Shown piece after piece: positions 1 through 5,630 of a DNA stretch of 8,547 bases. The position numbers and the translations under genes were made by a program. This DNA is from Undibacterium sp. (GTDB taxonomy: Bacteria; Pseudomonadota; Gammaproteobacteria; Burkholderiales; Burkholderiaceae), in assembly GCA_014376575.1 (NCBI GenBank), contig JACMRF010000039.1, forward strand, positions 1 through 8,547, read 5' to 3'. The notes beneath the pieces are model-generated. The model made no database searches, was not told where the DNA came from, and worked only from the letters and a program-made list of their open reading frames with translations. Each line of letters opens with the position of its first letter. Within the stretch, counting starts at the first letter, position 1.

Positions 1-466
1 CTTCGCTTTCTTTCAAACTTGCCTGCGTTTCCTCTACCCGTCTTTGCGCAATGATGCCTTCCTCTAGCAAGGCGCGCTCACGTTGCGCAGCCTGACGCGC
101 CAGCGTGGCGCGGCTGTTGGTCTGCATTAACTGCAATTGTAATTGCCCAAATTCGGCACTCACCATACGCAGCAAGGGCGCACCCTGCTTGACTAGCTGA
201 TTCTGCTGTACGAACAATTGCACCGGTAAGCCGGCCAATGAAGAGCTGATAATCTGTTCGCGGTTGGGTGGCACAATGACCTGTGCTGGCAAGCGCATCA
301 CGATCGGTGCGCCTTGCCCTTGTATGGCAGCGACTTCAATGCCGAGCGAGCGCATTTGTTTTTCGGCGACGGCAAACCTGGCGGTTCTTTCAGCGGCAGA
401 GGCATTGGCGCTCATGGCTACCGCAAGCATGACACCTGCGCGCAGGAGTAGATCACATTTTTTCAT
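1..466 (-). CDS. RND efflux periplasmic adaptor (CusB/CzcB/HlyD-type membrane fusion protein), 3' end beyond window
   Basis: Only the first 155 codons are in the window; the reading frame is open to the left edge. Residues 1-25 form a signal peptide (basic KK, then LLLRAGVMLAVAMSA, with an ASA-A cleavage region). RSLGI at 39-43 resembles the start of the mature region of heavy-metal adaptors. Residues about 60-105 (VPP, then GLPVQLFVQQNQLVKQGAPL) fit the first half of the lipoyl/barrel-sandwich domain. The Gln/Arg-rich stretch from about 107 onward, with LLEEGIIAQRRVEE at 133-146, fits the alpha-helical hairpin that contacts the outer-membrane channel. Such adaptors join an inner-membrane RND pump to an outer-membrane factor for metal-ion export, using periplasmic energy supplied by the pump. 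The ATG at 466 is chosen because it is followed at once by the signal peptide; the ribosome site is weak (GGA about 12 bases upstream). A small His-rich CzcI-like gene lies upstream on the same strand, which supports metal export over drug export. The exact metal cannot be read from this fragment. Confidence 0.85.
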   Translation of the reverse strand, partial: MKKCDLLLRAGVMLAVAMSANASAAERTARFAVAEKQMRSLGIEVAAIQGQGAPIVMRLPAQVIVPPNREQIISSSLAGLPVQLFVQQNQLVKQGAPLLRMVSAEFGQLQLQLMQTNSRATLARQAAQRERALLEEGIIAQRRVEETQASLKESE

Positions 467-715
467 AGTTCAGTCCAGATGGTTCGGGTACAGATAAATC
501 AAGATGACCGGGCGACGCAAAAAAGCATGCGGATTGCCGAGCGAGCGCAGCCATGGCTTTTTCGTTGGATGTGTTGAATCCCGGTCGGCATCACGAACAA
601 ATAACAAATGACATCGATATGCCTGATATGGCGGGAGCCATCAGGCACACCGTCAATATCCGTCAGCAATCAAGTCGAAAAATAGTCGACGATGCCGCAA
701 TAATGCAGAGAAGGA
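467..715 (-). other. Untranslated gap between the CzcI-like gene and the adaptor gene
   Basis: I see no credible gene in these 249 bases on either strand. The plus-strand frame at 553-735 has no recognisable protein character. The gap holds two inverted repeats: a strong one at 620-647 and a weak one at 674-690 (GTCGA, 7-base loop, TCGAC). In known czc-type operons the outer-membrane factor gene (czcC) often sits between czcI and czcB. Here nothing resembling it remains, so either the order differs or that gene has been lost. Confidence 0.5.
620..647 (-). terminator. Strong hairpin in the gap; possible attenuator or weak terminator
   Basis: The outer arms TGCCTGA (620-626) and TCAGGCA (641-647) pair perfectly. 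The inner arms TGGC (629-632) and GCCA (637-640) continue the stem after a two-base TA bulge, leaving a GGGA loop: 11 base pairs in all. Read on the minus strand, it lies after the CzcI-like gene and before the adaptor gene. What follows on that strand is only moderately T-rich (ATCGATGTCATTTGTTATTT) and has no uninterrupted T tract, so full termination is doubtful. Partial attenuation or an RNA processing/stability role is as likely. Confidence 0.4.
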
Positions 716-1114
716 TTAAACGAGGGAAGAATTAACGCGGGGGGGCCGAAACGGTGGCGCAAGGGCAGCCGCCGGCAGCAGATAGGAAATAAAGTGAGCA
801 CAAATTATCTCCGATAGCGCCAGAGGTAAAACATGCGACAGCGTACTAGGGAAAAGCTGGAAATGATCGACCGCATGCAAAAGCTGATGTTCCATGACGC
901 TAGGCACATCGGCCTCATCCAATACCACGGTGGCACGCTCATAGTCATGGTCATGTTCATGAACCAGCTCGTTTTCCGAAGCGGCGTGAGCAAATTCACG
1001 GCTATGTTCCAGATCATGGGAAACACGACGCGTATTCACGCTCCATACAAGCGTGTTCACCATAAAAATGGCGAACAGTGCGAATGCAAAAGTTTTGGTA
1101 AATAGCTTACTCAT
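716..1114 (-). CDS. CzcI-like small His-rich exported protein
   Basis: This 132-residue protein starts with a hydrophobic export segment (residues 4-26: LFTKTFAFALFAIFMVNTL and on). It then has a polar, His-rich stretch (H33, H37, H43, H52, H54, H56) with the cluster HEHDHDYE at 52-59. Next come HQLLHAVDHFQLFPSTL at 76-92 and a Pro-rich end, APPFRPPR (119-126). There are 11 histidines in total. The pattern of export signal, His cluster, HxxxHxxxH and terminal PPFRPPR matches what I know of short CzcI-type proteins encoded ahead of czc RND metal-efflux genes in Burkholderiales. CzcI is thought to act in the periplasm as a metal-binding or regulatory accessory. The position upstream of an RND adaptor on the same strand agrees. 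No clear Shine-Dalgarno precedes the ATG; a TGCTAAAAT promoter element sits only six bases upstream. Metal specificity is not known. Confidence 0.75.
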   Translation of the reverse strand: MSKLFTKTFAFALFAIFMVNTLVWSVNTRRVSHDLEHSREFAHAASENELVHEHDHDYERATVVLDEADVPSVMEHQLLHAVDHFQLFPSTLSHVLPLALSEIICAHFISYLLPAAALAPPFRPPRVNSSLV

Positions 1115-1120
1115 AAGAAG

Positions 1121-1129
1121 ATTTTAGCA
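1121..1129 (-). promoter_or_regulatory. Candidate extended -10 (TGCTAAAAT) for the CzcI-like gene
   Basis: On the minus strand the sequence reads TGC-TAAAAT, a 5/6 match to TATAAT with the extended TGn motif, in an A/T-rich context. No convincing -35 lies at the right distance. Only six bases (CTTCTT) separate it from the ATG at 1114, so initiation at the usual distance would put +1 on or next to the start codon. A related element, TGCTAAAGT, precedes the other small exported gene at 1911-1919. Confidence 0.35.
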
Positions 1130-1225
1130 TTTTTTTAAAACGCGCTTGACGACATTTTTCAACAAAAAAAGAGCTTTTTCTCAAGCACTGTCCTAACACG
1201 CAAATGGACCAGAGTCATTTGGTGC

Positions 1226-1648
1226 GCCATACAGCAGCCCAATGTCAAAGCAGTCACAGTCAAAACGGAATCGCAACAAGCCGTGTTAGCGCTCCATAGG
1301 ATGCGGCAACGACTCGTCAAATTTCGTACGATGCGGATCAATGGACTGTGTGATTTATTGACTGAATATGGCGAAGTAATGGGATTAGGTAGCGCGTCCC
1401 TGAATAAACCACTACCAGAAGTATTAGTGAAATTAGTCGAGCGTTTGCCAGTGGTCTTGATCGACACGTTAAGCGAACAATCGGCGATGGTAAACCAAAT
1501 CGATGGCAGGATAGCCGAGAGAGAGCTTACCGCATGGTGAGGTCTGGTGCCTGGGCAGACAGGTACGGGCGGCAAGGTAGGCGTATTGCGTATCAGTAAA
1601 CGCGGCAACCTGTACTTAAACACGCTGTGGATACACGAAGCCAGGTAA
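1226..1648 (+). pseudogene. Degenerate IS110-family (IS1111-type) transposase remnant
   Basis: One plus-strand frame gives protein typical of the middle and end of IS110-family transposases. The first part has AIQQPNVKAVTVK, then QQAVLALHRMRQRLVKFRT, then INGLCDLLTEYGEVMG. It continues through LPEVLVKLVERLPVVLIDTL to QIDGRIAERE. In the same frame follow LTAW, a TGA stop (1538-1540) where a Leu codon is expected, then GLVPGQTGTGGKV and ISKRGNLYLNTLWIHEAR, ending at TAA (1646-1648). Intact members are about 300-400 residues. Nearly all of the N-terminal DEDD (RuvC-like) domain is missing, and so are roughly 70 residues between the central region and TAWLGLVPG, which normally hold the IPGIG-type segment. 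The element is therefore dead. Its outer ends cannot be fixed, and no flanking duplication is evident (IS110 elements often lack one). A long minus-strand open frame over the same bases is its shadow. Confidence 0.85.
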
Positions 1649-1910
1649 TAAACATAAAAATCTTTGGCAAATGGGAAGCGTTTCGTCGTAAAAAACATAA
1701 AAAAATGCCGCGACTGAAGTGTAAATCTAACTAACGGAGTACCACTATGCCATATTCAAACAAGTAAAATAAAAAATGACTGGATGAGTCCATGTGTTTA
1801 ACGTCGTCCGTTTTCACGCACTATTTTTCATCATGTTTCAACCGATGAAAGTGTCAAAAAGAGACAATTTAAAAATCCCTTGATATATTGGTATTTATTA
1901 AAAATAGATA
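1649..1910. other. A+T-rich gap after the IS110 remnant, no gene seen
   Basis: No convincing gene is present. A six-codon frame (ATG at 1747, MPYSNK, stop) follows a good ribosome site (GGAG at 1736-1739); it could be the start of a lost gene, but is too short to call. An inverted repeat TTTCATC (1826-1832) / GATGAAA (1844-1850) with an 11-base loop has no T tract and is not a clear terminator. Confidence 0.4.
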
Positions 1911-1938
1911 TGCTAAAGTATTTGCTCGTTAGCAAATA
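1911..1938 (+). promoter_or_regulatory. Candidate extended -10 plus start-site palindrome (operator or hairpin)
   Basis: TGC-TAAAGT (1911-1919) resembles an extended -10 element. It runs into a perfect inverted repeat, TATTTGCT (1919-1926), CGTT, AGCAAATA (1931-1938), which would cover the predicted transcription start near 1926. A palindrome there is a classic repressor-operator location; as RNA it would be an 8-bp hairpin in a short leader 15 bases before the start codon. It does not match the Fur or Zur consensus forms I know. No good -35 was found. Confidence 0.4.
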
Positions 1939-1953
1939 GATTAAAGAATTGCG

Positions 1954-2298
1954 ATGCGTCAAAAAGTAAAAACGAACAAGAAAGCACTGAGGATGCTGTT
2001 GCAAAGCTTCCTGCTTTCTTTCGTACTTTTATTTACGCAACAAGCGAGTCTTTTGCATGGCTTAGACCACGTTAATCCGCATCAACAAAAAGCCCAAGCG
2101 GAGCAGTCACTAGATGATGAAGAAAATTGTGATTTATGTTTAGAGTTTTCCCAAGTTCAGTCCAGTATAGAAATACAATCGTATAATCTCGCGTTTTTTA
2201 ATTATCTTTCTTGCCATTTCCTTTCGTATACCGCGTTTGAGCAGGTAGTCCAACTACTGGCGCTCAGTCGAAATCGCGGCCCGCCTTCTGATCTGTAA
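1954..2298 (+). CDS. Small exported Cys/His protein (DUF2946-like), possible metal-linked accessory
   Basis: This 114-residue protein begins with a basic stretch (RQKVKTNKK), then a hydrophobic export segment at about 12-34 (LRMLLQSFLLSFVLLF). H35-x3-H39-x3-H43 (in HGLDHVNPH) follows, then an acidic patch (DDEE, 54-57) and C59-x2-C62 in ENCDLCLEF. A second hydrophobic region spans about 79-103, and the protein ends NRGPPSDL. This layout (LLHGLxH, CxxCL, C-terminal RGPP) is that of short exported proteins in beta- and gammaproteobacteria found near metal transport or TonB-receptor genes, often placed in DUF2946 or labelled hypothetical. I infer a periplasmic or membrane-bound role in metal handling; no enzyme motif is visible. 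The ATG at 1954 gives the full basic region before the hydrophobic core; its ribosome site (AAAGA, 1943-1947) is weak. It resembles the 716-1114 protein in size, export signal and His/PP motifs, but has CxxC instead of an HxHxH cluster. Confidence 0.65.
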   Translation: MRQKVKTNKKALRMLLQSFLLSFVLLFTQQASLLHGLDHVNPHQQKAQAEQSLDDEENCDLCLEFSQVQSSIEIQSYNLAFFNYLSCHFLSYTAFEQVVQLLALSRNRGPPSDL

Positions 2299-2617
2299 TT
2301 TAGTGTAATCGTGCTTTGTCGCTACAGCTTTTATTTGCTGTGGGCACAGTCTGTTGACTTCATTATAGGCATTCAAAATGTTTCCACCAAACCTGCACTT
2401 TGCTGTTGCGGCACTATCGCATGCTTTCTCTTTTGCTTCTTCTGTTTCCGGATCACTTGTGCTGAAAACTTGACGTAGCGATGCCAACTTAACGGATCGT
2501 CAAATTTTGCTTTCAACCACCTGAACATTGTGCAACGAGGCGCTTTGCATAAAGAAGTCTTTAAAACTGACCGCATTATTTTGCAGTAACTGCGTAATTT
2601 TGAGCAGCTGGTTTTAA
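2299..2617 (+). other. Gap with a signal-peptide-like fragment; otherwise nothing identified
   Basis: The only item of note is a 31-codon plus-strand frame at 2378-2473. It starts MFPPNLHFAVAALSHAFSF and ends SLVLKT-stop, looking like the first residues of an exported protein. Genes for TonB-dependent receptors sometimes follow small DUF2946-like genes, so this may be the stump of one; downstream frames show no plug-domain sequence to prove it. No ribosome site of quality precedes it. Minus-strand frames over this stretch (2254-2487, 2373-2576) lack recognisable protein character and appear to be chance. Confidence 0.3.
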
Positions 2618-2632
2618 TGAGTCAGACGCCTA

Positions 2633-2854
2633 TTGATTGACACCGATCTAGATTATTTATTGCTGGCCGTTGCGTCGATTACAAAAATAAACGCGTATTT
2701 AACTTTTCGGCCATGTTTTTATCGAGAATTGAATTGGCAAATCAAACATACCGATTTTTCTTTACGCACGGTTGAAGCAGAAAAAATTTATGTTCCACAT
2801 AAAATTAAAAAAAAGGGAAAAGAACAAGAAATGACTGTTCATGAATATTTTTGA
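2633..2854 (+). CDS. Unidentified 73-codon open frame (TTG start), doubtful
   Basis: I do not recognise this frame. It runs from TTG after an in-frame stop at 2618-2620, through IDTDLDYLLLAVASI, YLTFRPCFYRELNW and a lysine-rich stretch (KIKKKGKEQE), to EMTVHEYF-stop. It has no signal peptide or transmembrane helix of useful length, no ribosome site upstream, and sits in A+T-rich DNA. The sequence looks more protein-like than random (balanced charges, aromatic residues), so it may be the tail of a larger lost gene. It may equally be a chance frame. Confidence 0.25.
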   Translation: MIDTDLDYLLLAVASITKINAYLTFRPCFYRELNWQIKHTDFSLRTVEAEKIYVPHKIKKKGKEQEMTVHEYF

Positions 2855-3280
2855 TTGTTGATTTAATTACTTCGTCTGGCCAGTAAAGATCGCCTCCTCT
2901 TTATTTTTGTCAGTAGAAAGTATCTTCATGCATTCATTTATTTTTCTAAACAAAACATGGCTCACTAAGTTGAGCTGTCTGGCGCACTACTCATTCAAAA
3001 CAATATTGATGTAACGAATACAGCAATAAGTTAGGAGACTCATTCCAAGTGTACATAGTCGTTGGTATGCATTGGCGTTTACTTCTCCTCAAAGAAATTC
3101 TGCTTAGATAGTTTGAACAACTATTTGGGCAGTGTAGATGTGTTAAAACTGGTCTATATCAAGCCAGTTTGGGCACGCCGATCCCTGCTAGAAATAAGTA
3201 GGGATGTAGTAACTGAGCCGATCCACTTTAATCAGAATTAAAGGGATCACTATCTTCGTATTACAAATTGGAGAGAAGTA
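2855..3280 (+). other. Long untranslated region and leader ahead of the S53 peptidase gene
   Basis: These 426 bases hold no convincing gene. The left half (2855-3100) shows nothing I can name. An inverted repeat ATAGTT (3108-3113) / AACTAT (3119-3124) overlaps TTGAAC (3113-3118), which with TAGATG (3135-3140, 16-base spacer) would make a weak sigma-70-like promoter. Three further inverted repeats lie at 3146-3170, 3181-3205 and 3220-3248. The ribosome site GGAGAG (3270-3275) lies five bases before the ATG. Confidence 0.45.
3146..3248 (+). promoter_or_regulatory. Structured leader with three consecutive hairpins, upstream of the peptidase
   Basis: Hairpin 1: AAACTGG (3146-3152) with CCAGTTT (3164-3170), 11-base loop. 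Hairpin 2: ATCCCT (3181-3186) with AGGGAT (3200-3205), 13-base loop. Hairpin 3: GATCC (3220-3224) plus CTTTAAT (3226-3232) pair with ATTAAAG (3237-3243) plus GGATC (3244-3248), twelve base pairs, one bulged A and a CAGA loop. GATCCCT (3180-3186) can instead pair perfectly with AGGGATC (3242-3248), which would break hairpins 2 and 3. GCCGATCC also occurs twice (3177-3184, 3217-3224). None is followed by a T tract, so these are not simple terminators, and none covers the ribosome site. They match no riboswitch class I know. The same arms could be protein-binding repeats in DNA. Confidence 0.45.
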
Positions 3281-5581
3281 ATGAGAATCAGTTTTAATTT
3301 GAAAACTTTATCGCTGGCAGCAATGACTTTATGTGCAATCAGCGGTGCAGCGCAAGCAGAGCAATGGGTGAGCACTGCAACCAAAGTTCCAAGATTGCCA
3401 AATACCGTTTCAGCCATGGCATTGATGCAAGCAGGTGCCCCAACTCACGTTGTGGTGTCGCTGAAGTTGCGCAACCAAGCCAGTCTTGACGCATTGACCA
3501 ACAATATTATTTCTGGTGGTAATGCAAAACCAATCAGCAGCGCTGAGTTCATGAAAACTTATGCACCTACTGCCGCGCAAGTGCAAGCAATAGTCGATCA
3601 CATGAGCAAAAGCGGATTTACAAATATTACGGTTGCCGATAACCGTATGTTAGTCAGTGGCGATGGTAGCGCCGCATCTGTCAAGACTGGGTTCAATACT
3701 GACTTGCGGAATTTTAATGTGAATGGCCGTACTGCCATTGCTAATTCGAGTGATGCAGCCGTCCCACAATCATTGGGAGGCATAGTATTGGCAGTACATG
3801 GTTTGCAGACGATTTATTTGCATCACACAATGGCGAAACCGCTCACAACAACCATGTCGAGTACTGGGCATAATCCGACAGAGTTCTCGTCTATTTATAA
3901 TGCCAGCGGCTTACCTAGTGCAACCAATGCCACGATTGGTATTATTACTCAAGGCAGCATGACTCAAACCATCGCTGATTTGAAAACGTTTACGAGCAAT
4001 GCTGGTTACCCAAGCGTCAACGTCAGCACTGTAACAGTCGGCACTTCAAGTTCTGATACTGCAGGTATCGGCGAATGGAACATGGATACGCAAGATGCAC
4101 TGGCCGCCGCGGGTGGAACCATCAAACAGATGATCCTCTACACGGCCACTACATTGAGTGATGCCGATCTGACGAGTACTTATAACCGTGCGGTCAGTGA
4201 CAACGTCGCCAAGACGATTAATGTGTCACTCGGCGAATGTGAAAACGATGCGAAGTCCTCCGGCATCATGGCAAGTAACGACCAGATCTTCCAAACTGCT
4301 GTCGCTCAAGGCCAGACGTTCTCCGTCTCTTCAGGTGATTCAGGTGCATATGAATGTGGCGGCCCTGGCACCTCGCAAAGTTATCCATCAGTCTCACCTT
4401 ATGTCATTTCAGTGGGCGGCACTTTGCTCAATACAAACGGGAGCACTTGGGTATCTGAATCGGTATGGGCTTGCACTACTGCAGCTACCTGCCAACAAAG
4501 TGCAAGTGGCGGCGCAGGCGGTGGCCCTAGCTTGACGGAGTCTGCGCCAAGCTGGCAGGTCAATGCAGGCGTATTAGGTACATCCACCATGCGCGGCACA
4601 CCAGATATTGCATTGGATGCCTCTCCAGCCAGCGGTGCTTTAGTTATCGTGAACGGATCAAACCAACAAATTGGTGGCACTAGTCTTGCGGCTCCATTGT
4701 TCACCGGCTTCTGGGCTCGCGTTCAATCGATGAACAATAATAGCCTGGCCTTTCCGGCTGCTGCCATGTATCAAAAAGCAGCTGCCAATCCAAGTATGTT
4801 CCACGATATTACCTCCGGTAGCAATGGTGGTTATAGCGCGAAAACAGGCTGGGATTACGCCAGTGGTTACGGCAGTCTCAACATGGCCAATTTCGCCAAT
4901 GTCATGGGAGCTCCGGTCATAACACCAGGTGTGGTTGTTCTGACTAAAGACGTATCGGTAGGTTTTTCTGGCAGTACCGGTACTCAGGCCAAATATACGT
5001 TTGTGGTTCCAACTGGATCAACCAATCTGAGTTTCAAAATGTCAGGTGGCACTGGTGATGGTGATATCTATACACAATTGACAACAGATCCAACCACAAC
5101 TTCATACCTGGCAAAATCGGATGGTCCAACCACTACTGAAAGTATCTTGATTGCGGCGCCAACAGCAGGCACTTATCATTTATTGGCCAATGCGTATGCG
5201 ACAGTGAGTGGTGCTTCTATTGTGGCGAGCTATTCCACTGGCACGCTGCCGTCTGGTTGCACTCCATCCGCTACGGTCTTGTGTAGCGGTACGGCAGTAA
5301 CTGGTATTGCGCTCGCAACGAATGCGTCGAAGAGCTATACGATTGTGGTTCCAGCTGGCAAAACCAGCCTGACCTTCAAACTCTCTGGCGGCACTGGTGA
5401 TGGCGATATTTACGCTAAGTTAGGTTCAGCGGCATCCATCAGTGTTTACGACAAAAAATCGGATGGCTCGACGAATACTGAGACCATCACATTTTCTTCG
5501 CCAGCGGCAGGTACGTATTACCTCTTGTTAAATGCGTATGCAGCAATCAATGGTGTCACCTTGCTTGCTACTGTTCAGTAA
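3281..5581 (+). CDS. Secreted S53 serine-carboxyl peptidase (sedolisin/kumamolisin type) with two C-terminal PPC domains
   Basis: This 766-residue protein is an acid-type endopeptidase precursor. Residues 1-26 are a signal peptide (cleavage AQA-EQ). About 35-180 is the S53 activation pro-domain (HVVVSLKLRN, SAEFMKTYAPT, LVSGDGSAASV, AVHGLQTIY). The catalytic domain spans about 200-543. It has GEWNMDTQD with E265 and D269 of the catalytic triad, SVSSGDSGAYECGG with oxyanion-hole D353, and GGTSLAAP with nucleophile S468. The calcium site is HDI at 508-510 and GWDYASGYGSLN at 523-534. Two PPC domains follow, about 556-652 and 671-766, each with SGGTGDGDIY and a GTYxLLxNAYA end; they are usually removed during maturation or help secretion and substrate binding. 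The mature part has exactly six cysteines (320, 359, 398, 404, 660, 668), fitting three disulfides and an extracytoplasmic place. Export by Sec then type II secretion is inferred. GGAGAG lies five bases before the ATG, and the gene ends in its own terminator, so it is probably monocistronic. Confidence 0.95.
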   Translation: MRISFNLKTLSLAAMTLCAISGAAQAEQWVSTATKVPRLPNTVSAMALMQAGAPTHVVVSLKLRNQASLDALTNNIISGGNAKPISSAEFMKTYAPTAAQVQAIVDHMSKSGFTNITVADNRMLVSGDGSAASVKTGFNTDLRNFNVNGRTAIANSSDAAVPQSLGGIVLAVHGLQTIYLHHTMAKPLTTTMSSTGHNPTEFSSIYNASGLPSATNATIGIITQGSMTQTIADLKTFTSNAGYPSVNVSTVTVGTSSSDTAGIGEWNMDTQDALAAAGGTIKQMILYTATTLSDADLTSTYNRAVSDNVAKTINVSLGECENDAKSSGIMASNDQIFQTAVAQGQTFSVSSGDSGAYECGGPGTSQSYPSVSPYVISVGGTLLNTNGSTWVSESVWACTTAATCQQSASGGAGGGPSLTESAPSWQVNAGVLGTSTMRGTPDIALDASPASGALVIVNGSNQQIGGTSLAAPLFTGFWARVQSMNNNSLAFPAAAMYQKAAANPSMFHDITSGSNGGYSAKTGWDYASGYGSLNMANFANVMGAPVITPGVVVLTKDVSVGFSGSTGTQAKYTFVVPTGSTNLSFKMSGGTGDGDIYTQLTTDPTTTSYLAKSDGPTTTESILIAAPTAGTYHLLANAYATVSGASIVASYSTGTLPSGCTPSATVLCSGTAVTGIALATNASKSYTIVVPAGKTSLTFKLSGGTGDGDIYAKLGSAASISVYDKKSDGSTNTETITFSSPAAGTYYLLLNAYAAINGVTLLATVQ
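4946..5578 (+). repeat. Tandem PPC domain repeat within the peptidase gene
   Basis: Residues about 556-652 and 671-766 are two diverged copies of the same roughly 95-residue beta-sandwich. They share KYTFVVPTG / SYTIVVPAG, LSFKMSGGTGDGDIY / LTFKLSGGTGDGDIY, KSDGPTTTESI / KSDGSTNTETI and AGTYHLLANAYA / AGTYYLLLNAYA. The linker holds a likely disulfide pair (C660, C668). The similarity is also visible at DNA level around GGCACTGGTGATGG (5048-5061 and 5391-5404), which points to an internal duplication. Confidence 0.8.
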
Positions 5582-5601
5582 TCTTTGTTGTTGATCTAAT
5601 G

Positions 5602-5630
5602 ACCCCTCTCTTTTTGAGAGGGGTTTTTTT
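5602..5630 (+). terminator. Rho-independent terminator of the S53 peptidase gene
   Basis: ACCCCTCTC (5602-5610) pairs perfectly with GAGAGGGGT (5616-5624) around a TTTTT loop, followed by an unbroken T run to 5630. It begins 21 bases after the peptidase stop codon. Read on the minus strand there is no matching T tract, so it acts on the plus strand. Confidence 0.95.

Noticed and set aside
553..735. A 60-codon plus-strand frame in the gap between the CzcI-like and adaptor genes
   Set aside because: It has no homology-like motifs or ribosome site and overlaps the hairpin and the end of the opposite gene.
833..1105. A 90-codon plus-strand frame and a 73-codon minus-strand frame over the CzcI-like gene
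   Set aside because: Both are shadows of the CzcI-like gene, whose own frame has a signal peptide and family motifs.
1159..1698. A 179-codon minus-strand open frame
   Set aside because: It is antisense to the IS110 transposase remnant, which has clear family motifs on the plus strand; the minus-strand protein has no recognisable character.
1744..1767. Six-codon frame MPYSNK after a good ribosome site
   Set aside because: It is too short to be a supported gene; at most the stump of one, and nothing downstream continues it in any frame.
1777..1810. CTGGATGAGTCC followed by GTCGTCC, reminiscent of a hammerhead ribozyme core
   Set aside because: The core has an extra G relative to CTGATGAG, and the required GGAC-GAAAC partner strand is missing, so this is chance similarity.
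2401..2460. T-rich, Cys/Phe-coding frame over 2391-2477 as a possible small membrane protein
   Set aside because: The hydrophobic look comes from T-rich composition; there is no start codon with a ribosome site and no conserved pattern.
3034..3111. GGAGA followed by a 20-codon GTG frame (VYIVVGMHWRLLLLKEILLR) as a possible leader peptide
   Set aside because: The ribosome-site spacing is long (10 bases), the start is GTG, and there is no run of a regulatory amino acid or linked attenuator; it is too weak to call.
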